Shown: positions 7,904 through 15,481 of the stretch, piece after piece
Numbering within the stretch: position 1 is the stretch's first letter
How the letters are laid out: each line of letters begins with the position of its first letter
Source of the DNA: SZUA-152 sp964401355
GTDB lineage: Bacteria; Pseudomonadota; Gammaproteobacteria; SZUA-152
DNA: 21,185 nt
Direction: 5' to 3'
Assembly (NCBI GenBank): GCA_964401355.1
Contig: CAYNYJ010000057.1
Span: forward strand, 1 to 21,185
Made by a program: the position numbers and the translations under genes
The notes under the pieces: model-generated
What the model was told of the DNA's origin: nothing
The model's database searches: none
What the model saw: only the letters and a program-made list of their open reading frames with translations

Positions 7904-7941
7904 ACAGCCAACCCCCTTGACCCATTGATGGTGGGGGCTGT
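7904..7941. terminator. Bulged hairpin between convergent PilZ and zinc-finger genes
   Basis: ACAGCC-AA-CCC (7904-7914 region) pairs with GGGGGCTGT (7933-7941) through a two-base bulge, and the loop contains a second small stem, CCAT/ATGG. It lies between two convergent genes, 65 nt after the PilZ stop and 31 nt before the end of the opposing gene. A shared bidirectional terminator is plausible, but there is no good T-run. Confidence 0.4.
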
Positions 7942-7972
7942 TGTATGTGCAGAGATGGGTATTTTGAAGGTG

Positions 7973-8200
7973 TTATGCGGTGCGTTTTCTAAGGGTGTTC
8001 AAGCTCTCGTCGCGCCATTTTGTGTAACAGTCAATACCACAAAAATGTTGCGTGTATTCATCGGCTTCACTGCTTACGGCAACCGATTCAGGGATTTCCG
8101 TTAAACAGACACTACAGGAGATGTTTTCGGGTTCTACTGGGGTGAGTTTTTCAGCAGGTCTTTCGGTGACTTTTTCGGTAATTCTACTAGCTTCAGACAT
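7973..8200 (-). CDS. Small zinc-finger protein (DUF3330-like)
   Basis: This 75-aa protein has a charged N-terminal tail followed by a compact metal-binding module: C29-x2-C32, then ESVAVSSEADEYTQHF, then C54-x3-C58 and YTKW. The four cysteines fit one structural zinc site. From memory the pattern resembles the DUF3330 family, whose function is unknown. GAGGGG (8207-8212) lies six bases before the ATG at 8198-8200; a GTG three bases earlier is the alternative start. It follows psd by 73 nt on the same strand and may be the last gene of the sco-pcuAC-psd run. A conserved Cys-rich core in this frame argues that it is real and that the plus-strand frame across it is not. Function is not assigned. 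Confidence 0.65.
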   Translation of the reverse strand: MSEASRITEKVTERPAEKLTPVEPENISCSVCLTEIPESVAVSSEADEYTQHFCGIDCYTKWRDESLNTLRKRTA

Positions 8201-8273
8201 CACATACCCCTCGTTCTAACGCATTACATCAAGCATAGTTCATGCAGCGAAAAACGGCAGAAAATCTCTGGAC

Positions 8274-9164
8274 TTAGCATCGGTTAGCGATAGCTTGTCC
8301 CATTTGAAGGGTGTCTGTTGCCTGGATGTTGCCCAGCCACTCGATGCTATTTTTGGCGTGCAATAAAATGACTGTTGAGCCCATGTTAAACCGGCCCACT
8401 TCGTCTCCCTTGCGAAACTGGTGTGCCGTTGTTTCCGGGTCATACTGCCAATGGCGAATTTTCTGCCCAGCGGGTGGAGTGACTTCACCGGCCCACACAG
8501 TTTCGATGCTGGCGACAAAAATGGCGCCGACCATCACCATTGCCATGGGGCCGGCAGCGGTATCGAAATAGGCGACCACGCGTTCATTGCGAGCGAACAG
8601 GCGCGGCACGGCACGGGCGGTGGCTGGACTAACGCTAAATAGGCGGCCGGGGATATGGGTCATGGCAGTGAGCTTGCCATCAACGGGAATGTGAATGCGG
8701 TGATAGTCGCGCGGTGAAAGATACAGCGTGGCGAAGCTGCCATCTTCAAATAGGCGCGCCTTTTTAGCGTCGTTGCCCAATAATTCTAATAACGTGTAAT
8801 CGCGTCCCTTAGCCTGAAAAATCCGCCCATTGTTGATTTTACCCAATTGGCTCACGGCACCGTCCACCGGGCTGGCAAGTACATTCTCATCGGCGATAAT
8901 GGGACGCGCATCGCTTTTTAGTGCGCGGGTGAAAAAGGCGTTGAAGCTGGGGTAGCAGTCCAGGTTTGGTTCAAGTGCCAGATTCATGTCGACCTTGAAG
9001 TGACGGACAAACCAGCGCGTGAACGATGTCTTCCACCAGTGGATTTCGCTGCGGGTAATGACGTGCATGATGCGGGATAAGGCGTGGTGCGGTAACAAAT
9101 AGCTGGGCCAGGATTTTACATAATCGGCCAGGTTAGCGCCGTGCTCTGTACGAGGGTTGGACAT
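8274..9164 (-). CDS. psd: Phosphatidylserine decarboxylase proenzyme
   Basis: Psd converts phosphatidylserine to phosphatidylethanolamine at the inner membrane, the last step for the main bacterial phospholipid. The 296-aa protein matches the E. coli-type enzyme. The self-cleavage motif is MGST (LGST in E. coli), cut between Gly262 and Ser263; Ser263 then becomes the pyruvoyl group. Asp101 (SPVDG) and His158 (YHRIHIP) complete the Asp-His-Ser triad used for autocleavage. It starts 21 nt after the pcuAC stop, without a strong ribosome site, which suggests translation within a shared transcript. As I recall, psd also sits close to fimX in Pseudomonas; here about 6 kb separates them. Confidence 0.95.
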   Translation of the reverse strand: MSNPRTEHGANLADYVKSWPSYLLPHHALSRIMHVITRSEIHWWKTSFTRWFVRHFKVDMNLALEPNLDCYPSFNAFFTRALKSDARPIIADENVLASPVDGAVSQLGKINNGRIFQAKGRDYTLLELLGNDAKKARLFEDGSFATLYLSPRDYHRIHIPVDGKLTAMTHIPGRLFSVSPATARAVPRLFARNERVVAYFDTAAGPMAMVMVGAIFVASIETVWAGEVTPPAGQKIRHWQYDPETTAHQFRKGDEVGRFNMGSTVILLHAKNSIEWLGNIQATDTLQMGQAIANRC

Positions 9165-9185
9165 AATGTACTCGGTGTTGAGGTG

Positions 9186-9671
9186 TCAGTGAGAATCGTG
9201 GTGATTGTGATGCATGGCATGTCCATTCCCGCCCGTGGTTTTTTTCAATGGAGCGGCAATGGTCAGTGAACTTTCGTCGGCAAAAAATAGCGTGAGTGAT
9301 ACCGTGTCACCTGTGCTTAATTGTTTTTTGGGTTTCATTAACATCAAGTGCATGCCGCCCGGTTGAAAACTTACACTGCCGTTGCCGCTGAGCATTACGC
9401 GAGATACCGGCAACATTTTTGTCATCCCTTCATGTTGCTCGGTGCGATGTATTTTAACCTGTTCAAAATCGGGAGAGGAGACGTGGGTCAGTGTATAGGT
9501 TTTGGTTGAGTGGTTGTGTAACGTTAAATAGGCAGCCATAACCTGGACATTGGGTGGCGCTTCACGCACCCAGGCATCGTGTGCTTCGAGGTTTCCGGCA
9601 ATGGAAATTGTGGATGTTGTGACAGACAACAGGAATACATAAAACGCCAATAAGGCTTTGGGAAATTGCAT
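9186..9671 (-). CDS. Periplasmic copper chaperone PCuAC
   Basis: PCuAC proteins carry Cu(I) in the periplasm and, with Sco, help load the CuA site of cytochrome c oxidase. The 161-aa product has a Sec signal peptide (about residues 1-26, MQFPKALLAFYVFLL...). The family Cu motif H-x10-M-x21-H-x-M is met exactly by His75, Met86, His108 and Met110 (GGMHLM). The tail is rich in His and Met (GHAMHHNHHDSH), a likely extra metal site. The start is ATG at 9669-9671 with GGAG at 9679-9682 seven bases upstream; the frame stays open upstream, but that part overlaps sco and lacks a signal peptide. It lies 40 nt after sco, which fits their joint role. Confidence 0.93.
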   Translation of the reverse strand: MQFPKALLAFYVFLLSVTTSTISIAGNLEAHDAWVREAPPNVQVMAAYLTLHNHSTKTYTLTHVSSPDFEQVKIHRTEQHEGMTKMLPVSRVMLSGNGSVSFQPGGMHLMLMKPKKQLSTGDTVSLTLFFADESSLTIAAPLKKTTGGNGHAMHHNHHDSH

Positions 9672-9711
9672 GGAATATCTCCGTAGGTTGTTGCGATACT
9701 TACTTTTGTTG

Positions 9712-10371
9712 TTATTTTCGACGTTGATAATCGTCGCGTAGCGCCAGATATTGTGCGCGAATTTCTTCGGCATAATGCGGTGCCTTGAGGCGCGCATAAT
9801 AGCGGACTTGCGGGTCGATCAGCAGCATGGCGCTAGAGTGATTGACCAGCGCCTCGCCGCTGGGGCCTGTGCCCAGGCTGAATTTGGAATCCAGTTGGCG
9901 CACCAGTGTCGCTAACGCCTCAATGCTGCCAGTGGCACCCAGAAAGCGCTCATCGAAATAACCGACGTATTCACCCAGTGATTCGGGCGTATCGCGGCGA
10001 GGATCGACCGACACAAATACAAACTGGGTCTCTTCCAGTATTTCGGGGCTCAGTTGTTGGATAGTCTGTGCCAGCTCAGTGAGGGTGATGGGGCACACAT
10101 CGGGACAGTGGGTGTAACCGAAAAACAGCAGGGTCCATTTGCCTTTGAGACGCTCAAGGTCGAGGGGACTCTGATCATGGGTGGTGAGTTGAAAGGTCGT
10201 CAGTGGTTTGGGAGTGGGGAGACGTGCATCAATGTTGGGCGGGATAATGCGTGTCGCTGCATTGGAGGTCTGTTGATTGACATAGATTCCGGTGCCAACT
10301 AGTAAAACCGCGAGGCTCAGGGCCAGTATGAGTTTCATGGTGCGTCTGGGAGTAGGGTGGATGCTCGACAT
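9712..10371 (-). CDS. Sco1/SenC family copper-delivery thioredoxin-fold protein
   Basis: Sco proteins are membrane-anchored thioredoxin-fold proteins that bind copper and reduce or metallate the CuA site of cytochrome c oxidase subunit II. The 219-aa protein has an N-terminal membrane anchor (about 12-30). The Cu motif is CPDVC (Cys89, Cys93) in GYTHCPDVCPITL, and the third ligand is His178 in VNHSSAML. VSVDPRRDTPE is also characteristic of the family. The start could be ATG at 10371 or the ATG 11 codons later at 10338; neither has a good ribosome site. It is the first gene of a minus-strand run leading to pcuAC and psd, and faces hemH across a 142-nt divergent region. Confidence 0.93.
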   Translation of the reverse strand: MSSIHPTPRRTMKLILALSLAVLLVGTGIYVNQQTSNAATRIIPPNIDARLPTPKPLTTFQLTTHDQSPLDLERLKGKWTLLFFGYTHCPDVCPITLTELAQTIQQLSPEILEETQFVFVSVDPRRDTPESLGEYVGYFDERFLGATGSIEALATLVRQLDSKFSLGTGPSGEALVNHSSAMLLIDPQVRYYARLKAPHYAEEIRAQYLALRDDYQRRK

Positions 10372-10398
10372 GCGGCAATTATCGCACGATTATTCCCC

Positions 10399-10417
10399 GC
10401 AGGCAGTTTATACTGCG
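10399..10417. promoter_or_regulatory. Possible promoter/operator between sco and hemH
   Basis: TATACT (10409-10414) resembles a -10 box on the plus strand, toward hemH, but I see no good -35. The same stretch is a palindrome, GCAGT-TTAT-ACTGC (10403-10416), within an outer CGCAG/CTGCG pair. A regulator could bind over the promoter, but this is speculative. Confidence 0.3.
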
Positions 10418-10513
10418 CGTCTTTAATTATGAACGGCTGCGGTTTCTGGCCACGTCACTGATGACGAATACGATGATAGAAAAAAAATAAAAAAATAAGA
10501 AAATAGGCAAGCC

Positions 10514-11530
10514 ATGTCCACAAATACAGATTTCAGCCACAATAACTCAACCATCACTGGTGTCCTCATCACCAATCTCGGCACACCGGATGCCCCCACG
10601 GCGTCGGCCCTGCGCCGTTATCTGGCGGAATTTCTGTGGGATCCACGCATTGTCGATAGCCTGCCACGGCCGGTTTGGTGGCTGGTGTTGCACGGTGTGA
10701 TTTTACGTCTTCGGCCGCCGCGTTCGGCCAAATCTTACGCCAGCGTGTGGACGGAAGAAGGCTCACCGTTGCTGGTCATCGCTCAGCGCCAGCTCAAGGC
10801 CTTGCGCAGTGAATTGACACAGCGCTTGTCCGGCCCGGTGGTGGTGGAGCTAGGTATGCGTTATGGCAACCCGTCTCTCGCCTCGGCGCTGCAAAAACTA
10901 CGTGATGCCGGTGCGCGTCGGGTGTTGGTATTGCCGCTGTATCCGCAATATTCGTGCAGCACTACGGCCTCGACCTTTGATGCCATTGCCGAAGAAATGA
11001 AAGCGTGGCGTTGGATGCCGGAACTGCGTTTCATTAATCAGTACTATGACGAAACTGCTTACATTGAAGCATTGGCCACCAGCATTCGGGAAAGCTGGGC
11101 TGGACATGAGCAACCGCAAAAACTGCTGTTTTCTTTTCACGGCACCCCTAAACGATTTTTTACCGAGGGTGATCCCTATTTTGACCACTGCCAGGATACG
11201 GCGCGTTTGGTGGCCGAGTGTTTAGGCTTGGCAGATGATCGTTGGCAGCTTACGTTTCAATCGATTTTCGGTCGTGAAGAATGGTTGCAGCCCTACACCA
11301 TCGAAACCCTGCGTGAGCTGGGTAGCAATGGGGTGAAATCCGTGGACATTGTGTGCCCAGGGTTTTCGGCGGATTGTTTGGAAACTTTGGAAGAAATCAC
11401 CGTGGAAAACAAAACGGCCTACCTCGAAGCAGGTGGTGAACAGTTTCATTATATTCCTGCTCTTAATGATCGTCCGGATCACATCAAAGGGCTGTCAGTT
11501 CTGGTACAGAAACATCTGGGGGGTTGGTAA
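10514..11530 (+). CDS. hemH: Ferrochelatase
   Basis: HemH inserts Fe2+ into protoporphyrin IX, the final step of haem synthesis, at the cytosolic side of the inner membrane. The 338-aa protein aligns throughout with E. coli HemH: GVLITNLGTPDAPT at the N-terminus, LVLPLYPQYSCST, the catalytic His209 in FSFHGTP, FQSIFGREEWLQPYT, and the acidic PGFSADCLETLEEI near the end. Length is normal. The ATG at 10514 follows a 5' leader that is unusually A-rich (about 10478-10505), with only a weak AGG as ribosome site. It diverges from sco. Haem supply and copper delivery both serve terminal oxidases, so the pairing is functionally sensible, though shared regulation is not shown. Confidence 0.96.
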   Translation: MSTNTDFSHNNSTITGVLITNLGTPDAPTASALRRYLAEFLWDPRIVDSLPRPVWWLVLHGVILRLRPPRSAKSYASVWTEEGSPLLVIAQRQLKALRSELTQRLSGPVVVELGMRYGNPSLASALQKLRDAGARRVLVLPLYPQYSCSTTASTFDAIAEEMKAWRWMPELRFINQYYDETAYIEALATSIRESWAGHEQPQKLLFSFHGTPKRFFTEGDPYFDHCQDTARLVAECLGLADDRWQLTFQSIFGREEWLQPYTIETLRELGSNGVKSVDIVCPGFSADCLETLEEITVENKTAYLEAGGEQFHYIPALNDRPDHIKGLSVLVQKHLGGW

Positions 11531-11595
11531 GGCGATTTAAAAAGGCCGCACTGGTTTAATCCTCCACCGGGGATCTGACTTTATCTATCCTTCAA

Positions 11596-11617
11596 ATATG
11601 CCCATTGGTGGGCATAT
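11596..11617. terminator. 9-bp perfect hairpin between convergent hemH and GlcG-like gene
   Basis: ATATGCCCA (11596-11604) and TGGGCATAT (11609-11617) are perfect inverted copies around TTGG. It is 65 nt after the hemH stop and ends 6 nt before the stop of the opposing gene. A shared terminator for both strands is likely, despite the weak T-run. Confidence 0.5.
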
Positions 11618-11623
11618 CCAGGT

Positions 11624-12136
11624 TCAAAACATCAATTCTTCTTCGATGGCGTCAATGCCGATCAGGGCGCAGTCATGATCTAGGTCGCCGCCCGGCGCAC
11701 CCGACACACCCACCGCGCCTACCAGCGTCCCGGCCGTGGTCACCGGGATGCCACCGCCCACCATCAACGCTTCACTCACGAAACGCACGCCTGATTGTTC
11801 TTTGCCAGATTGTGTCTCCTCCGTCATCACCAGGGTGTTGGTACGGAAGCTGGCGGCGGTCCAGGCCTTGCGGCGGGCGGTTTCGGGGGTGTGGGCACCT
11901 GCCAGCTGATCGCGCAGGATCACCTGGGTGATACCGGAACGGTCCACCACGGCCACGCTGACTTGATAGCCCGCCTGCCGACAGGCATCCAGGGTGGCTT
12001 GTGCCAGTTGCAAGGCCAAGGCCGGTTTCATGGACTTGAAGGTGGCCAGGGCCTCCTGCTCCTCGGCTAGAGCCGGGGTGGCGATCAATAAGCCTAAGCC
12101 GAGGGAAAGATACAGGTTTTTGAGAGTAGTCTTCAT
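11624..12136 (-). CDS. Secreted GlcG/HbpS-family protein
   Basis: This 170-aa protein has a clear Sec signal peptide ending in ATPALA, with cleavage predicted around residue 24. The mature part is a GlcG/HbpS (DUF336) domain, shown by LDACRQAGYQVSVAVVDRSG, AWTAASF, and the glycine-rich VGGGIPV...LVGAVGVSGAPGGDLDHDCA. Members are small octamer-forming proteins; HbpS of Streptomyces binds haem in the extracellular space, while others have unknown ligands. A periplasmic haem- or ligand-binding role is inference. GGAG (12145-12148) precedes the ATG by eight bases; the longer upstream frame overlaps the ion-channel gene and lacks a signal peptide. It sits 40 nt behind the channel gene, so the two are probably co-transcribed. 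Confidence 0.85.
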   Translation of the reverse strand: MKTTLKNLYLSLGLGLLIATPALAEEQEALATFKSMKPALALQLAQATLDACRQAGYQVSVAVVDRSGITQVILRDQLAGAHTPETARRKAWTAASFRTNTLVMTEETQSGKEQSGVRFVSEALMVGGGIPVTTAGTLVGAVGVSGAPGGDLDHDCALIGIDAIEEELMF

Positions 12137-12176
12137 ATGTGAGGCTCCAATGGGACGAGGGATTGTGAAAGATGGT

Positions 12177-12974
12177 TTAATCGCGATCAAGTTTTTGTTG
12201 CAGACGTTGTAGAGCTTCCTGAGTCTGGCGCAGTTCTTGTAAGATTTCCTTTTTGCTGACGGGCCCCCGCAGGGCAGCCAACTGCTCTTGCTTGGCTTCA
12301 TCGAGATTATTGAGCACCACGGCAATGAACAAGTTGATGACCACGAAGGTGCCTAGCACCACGAAACTGACAAAGTAGATCCAGCTCAGGTAGTGCATCT
12401 CTATCGCGGTGTACATGACGTCGGTCCAGTCCTCCAACGTCACTACGCGGAACAGGGTGAGCAGGGAGACCCCCAGGTTGCGCCAGTGGGTGGGGTCGTG
12501 TTCGTGGAACAGGTGATAACCGGCCACCGCGTAAATGTAGAAAATGATGCTCATCAGCAGCATCACGTGGCCCATGCTGGGGATGGAGCGGATCAGGGTG
12601 GAGATGATAAGCCGCAGCTCGGGGATGGTGGACATCAACCGCGCCACCCGCAGCAAGCGCGCCAAACGGGCGATCATCGCGTACTCGCCGGTGGAAGGCA
12701 GCAGTGACAGCACCACGATGCTGAAGTCGAACAGATTCCAGCCATTGCCGAAATAGAGCTTGAAGCGCGGCGCAACGGCGATGATTTTCAGCGCGGCCTC
12801 CAGAATAAACACCCCGAGGATGATGCGGTTGGCGATGTGCAGCCAGCCGTTGTAATTTTCCATGAAATTGCTGGAAGTCTCCAGGCCGAGGATCACGGCG
12901 TTGAACAGGATCAGGCCGATGATGAAATATTCAAAGGCGCGTTTTTTGACGATGGATTGGGCGAATTTTTGCAT
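12177..12974 (-). CDS. One-domain voltage-gated cation channel (BacNaV type) with Ca-channel-like filter
   Basis: This 265-aa membrane protein has six transmembrane segments and would work as a homotetramer in the inner membrane. S4 carries four arginines at every third position (Arg103, 106, 109, 112; RLARLLRVAR), so it should sense voltage. The pore filter is TLEDWTD (179-185). Known bacterial sodium channels have TLESWSM or TLESWAS, while the calcium-selective engineered CaVAb has TLDDWSD. S6 ends NLFIAVVLNNLDEA, and the tail (about 240-265, ILQELRQTQEALQRLQQ) predicts the C-terminal coiled coil of this family. Calcium selectivity is inferred from the filter only. The start is ATG at 12972-12974; its ribosome site is weak. 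It follows the M23 peptidase by 97 nt, with a strong palindrome in between. Confidence 0.9.
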   Translation of the reverse strand: MQKFAQSIVKKRAFEYFIIGLILFNAVILGLETSSNFMENYNGWLHIANRIILGVFILEAALKIIAVAPRFKLYFGNGWNLFDFSIVVLSLLPSTGEYAMIARLARLLRVARLMSTIPELRLIISTLIRSIPSMGHVMLLMSIIFYIYAVAGYHLFHEHDPTHWRNLGVSLLTLFRVVTLEDWTDVMYTAIEMHYLSWIYFVSFVVLGTFVVINLFIAVVLNNLDEAKQEQLAALRGPVSKKEILQELRQTQEALQRLQQKLDRD

Positions 12975-13029
12975 GGTGTTCGTGGTGGTGTTTGAGCGAG
13001 AGGTGCAGGGCATACGGTCCTTGTATTGC

Positions 13030-13053
13030 CCCCTCTCCCTTGAGGGAGAGGGG
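13030..13053. repeat. 11-bp perfect palindrome, REP-like
   Basis: CCCCTCTCCCT (13030-13040) and AGGGAGAGGGG (13043-13053) pair perfectly around the loop TG. Read on the plus strand it is followed by TTTT. On the coding (minus) strand there is no T-run, so it would weaken rather than block read-through from the M23 gene into the channel gene. Such CCCTCTCCC/GGGAGAGGG pairs are common intergenic repeats in proteobacteria. Confidence 0.6.
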
Positions 13054-13071
13054 ATGTTTTATTGTTGGACG

Positions 13072-13962
13072 TTATTGCTCCGCCTGTTTTATGGGGGCAT
13101 TCAGCAGGGATTCAAGGTCATCAAAAAATAATGCGGGATCGACGCGGGCATTATTAAGGCTCACACCCCAGTGCAGGTGCGGGCCGGTGACCCGCCCGGT
13201 CTGGCCCACGGCACCGATGGTCTCGCCGCGGGCGACGTGCTGCCCGATCTTCACGTCGATGCGACTCAGGTGGGCGTACATCGTCACCAGTCCCTGGCCG
13301 TGATCGATGAACACCGAATTGCCGTTGAAGAAAAAATCGCCGTTTTCGATGATGCGCCCGGCAGCCGGGGCGACGATGGGGGTGCCTTCCGGGGCGGCGA
13401 TGTCGATGCCACTGTGGGGCCTGCGCGCTTGTTCGTTGAAAAAGCGCCGCAGCCCGAAGGGGCTACTGAGTCGGCCCATCACCGGCAGAGTAAAACGGGT
13501 ATCCACGACCGCTTTTTGCTGCCAATAACGCAATGCGGTATTGATGCGGCTCCGTTCGCCGCGAATGCGCGTCATGTCTTGTTTGTTGGGATTGACCTTG
13601 CGCTTGTTTTTGATCGTGAGCCGTTGCTCGGCATATTGTTTTGCGCTGACGTCAAAATTGATCGTTTGACGGCCTGCGATCTTGAGCGGGTGCTGGCCAT
13701 TTTTGGCGGTGAGTGGAATGCCGATTACGGCCTGCCAGCGACCGTCGCGCTGTTTCACCATCACGCGCTGGGTGTTGTAGTGCGCTGTGGGTGCGCGTCC
13801 GTTGGCGAGTCCCAGATCCACTGTCACCACGCCGCCGGGTACGGCGGCCGTACGCGGTAAAGAACTGGTGGTGGGAGCGACCGAAACGGCTGCGGCAAAC
13901 AGCGGGCCAGCGATGCCGAAAAATAAACTGAATGGGATCAGCCCGTTAAATACGGTGCGCAT
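13072..13962 (-). CDS. Periplasmic M23 (LytM) family metallopeptidase
   Basis: This 296-aa exported protein has an N-terminal signal peptide (about 1-25), an immunoglobulin-like N-terminal domain (about 28-110), a basic linker, and a C-terminal M23 domain (about 165-290). The zinc ligands and catalytic residues are intact: HSGID (His183, Asp187), His231 in YAHLS, and HLH (His262, His264). It should therefore be an active peptidoglycan endopeptidase that cleaves peptide cross-links, not a degenerate EnvC/NlpD-type activator. GGAGG (13971-13975) lies eight bases before the ATG at 13960-13962; a TTG one codon earlier is possible. The gene starts three bases after the xseA stop, so the two are translationally linked. 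Confidence 0.92.
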   Translation of the reverse strand: MRTVFNGLIPFSLFFGIAGPLFAAAVSVAPTTSSLPRTAAVPGGVVTVDLGLANGRAPTAHYNTQRVMVKQRDGRWQAVIGIPLTAKNGQHPLKIAGRQTINFDVSAKQYAEQRLTIKNKRKVNPNKQDMTRIRGERSRINTALRYWQQKAVVDTRFTLPVMGRLSSPFGLRRFFNEQARRPHSGIDIAAPEGTPIVAPAAGRIIENGDFFFNGNSVFIDHGQGLVTMYAHLSRIDVKIGQHVARGETIGAVGQTGRVTGPHLHWGVSLNNARVDPALFFDDLESLLNAPIKQAEQ

Positions 13963-13965
13963 CAA

Positions 13966-15324
13966 TCAGTCCTCCGTATGTGCGGTTTCGACACGGCAAT
14001 CGAGTTGCCCGGAATCGAGCTGGATGTGGATGGCGTCACCACTTTCCACGTCGTTGGCGTTACGCACTACTTGGTGATCGGCAGTTTGCACAATGGCGTA
14101 GCCACGCCCCAGAGTGGCCAGTGGGCTGACGGCGTTCAGCGCCCGACCAAGGCTGCTGAGGCGGGCGCTTTGCCGGGCCAGGTTCGTGATGATGGCGTTG
14201 CGGCTGCCGTGTTGCAGGGTATCCAGTCGCCGTTGAATTTCCCGCAAACGCTGCGTCGGGGAACGGCCGTGCAGTCGTGCCCGCAGGGTGTTGAGTCGCG
14301 CCTGTTGGTGACGCAGCTGGCTCTGTTGAGCGAGATTGAGGCGCTGTGCCAGTTCGTCGAGCCGTTGTGCGCGTTCGCGCAGACGTTGGCCCGGGTGTTT
14401 GAGTTGTCGGCGCAGCCACGCCAGGTGTTGCTGGTGCTGGGCAATACGCCCCTGCCAACCGCGCTTCAGGCGCTGTTGCCAGTTGGCAAAGGTTTCCAGC
14501 CATTCGCTGCGTTTCGGGCTCACCAGCTCGGCGGCGGCGGAAGGGGTGGGGGCGCGCAGGTCGGCGACAAAGTCGGCGATGGTGAAATCGACCTCGTGGC
14601 CGATGGCACTCACCACGGGAATTTCGCAGGCGTGGATGGCGCGGGCCACGATTTCGTCGTTGAAGGCCCACAGGTCTTCCAGTGAGCCACCGCCGCGGGC
14701 CAGGATCAGCAGATCGCATTCATTGCGCTTGTCTGCGTTTTGCAGGGCGGCGACGATGGCGGGTGGTGCCTCGGTTCCTTGTACGGGCACAGGATAAATT
14801 AGCACCGGAATGCCGGGGAAACGCCGTTTGAGCACGCTGAGAATGTCGCGGATCGCCGCGCCGCTGGGCGAGGTGATGACCCCCAGCCGGGTGGGCAATG
14901 CGGGCAGTTCCTGTTTACTTGCGGTGTCGAACAGGCCCTCGGCGTGTAATCGCTGTTTGAGCAGGTCGAATTGCCGGCGCAGGGCACCATCACCGGCCTC
15001 TTCCATGTGCTCGGCGATGAGTTGGTAATCGCCCCGTGCCGGATACAGGCTGAGTCGCCCGCGCACCAGCACTTGTTGGCCATTTTCGGGGCGAAAAGTG
15101 ACCTGTCGGTTACGCATTTTGAACATCGCGCAACGCAGTTGGGCGTTGGCATCCTTGAGGCTAAAGTAGATGTGGCCGGAGGCAGGGCGGGCCAGGTTGG
15201 AAATTTCGCCTTCCACCCAAATCAGTGGGAAGTGGCCTTCCAGCAGATCCCGCGCCGCATTGTTCAAATCAGAAACGCTGTAGATTTCTCGTGTGGATGT
15301 TTTGTCAGGGGACGTGGGGAGCAT
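13966..15324 (-). CDS. xseA: Exodeoxyribonuclease VII large subunit
   Basis: XseA, with several copies of XseB, forms exonuclease VII, which degrades single-stranded DNA in both directions. The 452-aa protein is full length. It has the N-terminal OB fold (VSDLNNAARDLLEG, SGHIYFSLKDANAQLRCAMF), the catalytic core (TSPSGAAIRDIL, LARGGGSLEDLWAFNDE, PVVSAIGHEVDFTIADFVADLRAPTP broken here for length) and a long C-terminal coiled coil (about 280-400) rich in Gln, Arg and Leu. xseB is not in the window. The ATG at 15322-15324 has no clear ribosome site. It heads a tight minus-strand run with the M23 peptidase, while the gene upstream is insulated by a strong terminator. Confidence 0.95.
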   Translation of the reverse strand: MLPTSPDKTSTREIYSVSDLNNAARDLLEGHFPLIWVEGEISNLARPASGHIYFSLKDANAQLRCAMFKMRNRQVTFRPENGQQVLVRGRLSLYPARGDYQLIAEHMEEAGDGALRRQFDLLKQRLHAEGLFDTASKQELPALPTRLGVITSPSGAAIRDILSVLKRRFPGIPVLIYPVPVQGTEAPPAIVAALQNADKRNECDLLILARGGGSLEDLWAFNDEIVARAIHACEIPVVSAIGHEVDFTIADFVADLRAPTPSAAAELVSPKRSEWLETFANWQQRLKRGWQGRIAQHQQHLAWLRRQLKHPGQRLRERAQRLDELAQRLNLAQQSQLRHQQARLNTLRARLHGRSPTQRLREIQRRLDTLQHGSRNAIITNLARQSARLSSLGRALNAVSPLATLGRGYAIVQTADHQVVRNANDVESGDAIHIQLDSGQLDCRVETAHTED

Positions 15325-15394
15325 GGCGCGTAGTGTATCGTGATTTGTGGGGGCAGACGCCGGTCAATGGCGTAGCATTTTGGCGTGCGCATGA

Positions 15395-15426
15395 AAAAGG
15401 CAGGTTGCCGAGACAACCTGCCTTTT
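15395..15426 (-). terminator. Strong rho-independent terminator of the SoxK-like gene
   Basis: AAAAGGCAGGTTG (15395-15407) and CAACCTGCCTTTT (15414-15426) form a 13-bp perfect stem around a 6-nt loop. On the minus strand the stem ends in a run of T. It sits between the SoxK-like lipoprotein gene and xseA, so it ends the former. The flanking A and T runs would let it act on both strands. Confidence 0.8.
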
Positions 15427-15456
15427 AATCAAATATGAACCGTATGGATGCGGGGC

Positions 15457-15481
15457 GTTGGCCTACGCGGCGTATGCCAAC
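15457..15481. repeat. Long hairpin with one mismatch downstream of the SoxK-like gene
   Basis: GTTGGC (15457-15462) pairs with GCCAAC (15476-15481); after one C/T mismatch, TACG pairs with CGTA around the loop CGG. Further out, GGATGC (15446-15451) is inverted as GCATCC (15493-15498). The pair of structures lies in the 3' part of the lipoprotein transcript, before its terminator, and may stabilise the mRNA or form a 3'-derived RNA. Confidence 0.4.

Noticed and set aside
7856..8104. 82-aa plus-strand frame after the PilZ gene
   Set aside because: It overlaps the minus-strand zinc-finger gene, whose Cys motifs and ribosome site are convincing, and it has no recognisable domain.
13171..13860. 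229-aa plus-strand frame inside the M23 gene
   Set aside because: It is antisense to a gene with intact catalytic motifs; long shadow frames are common in GC-rich coding DNA.
13978..14685. 235-aa plus-strand frame inside xseA
   Set aside because: It is antisense to a full-length, well-conserved XseA and has no domain of its own.
14060..14719. 219-aa Arg/Pro-rich frame inside xseA on the same strand
   Set aside because: Its biased composition comes from reading xseA out of frame.
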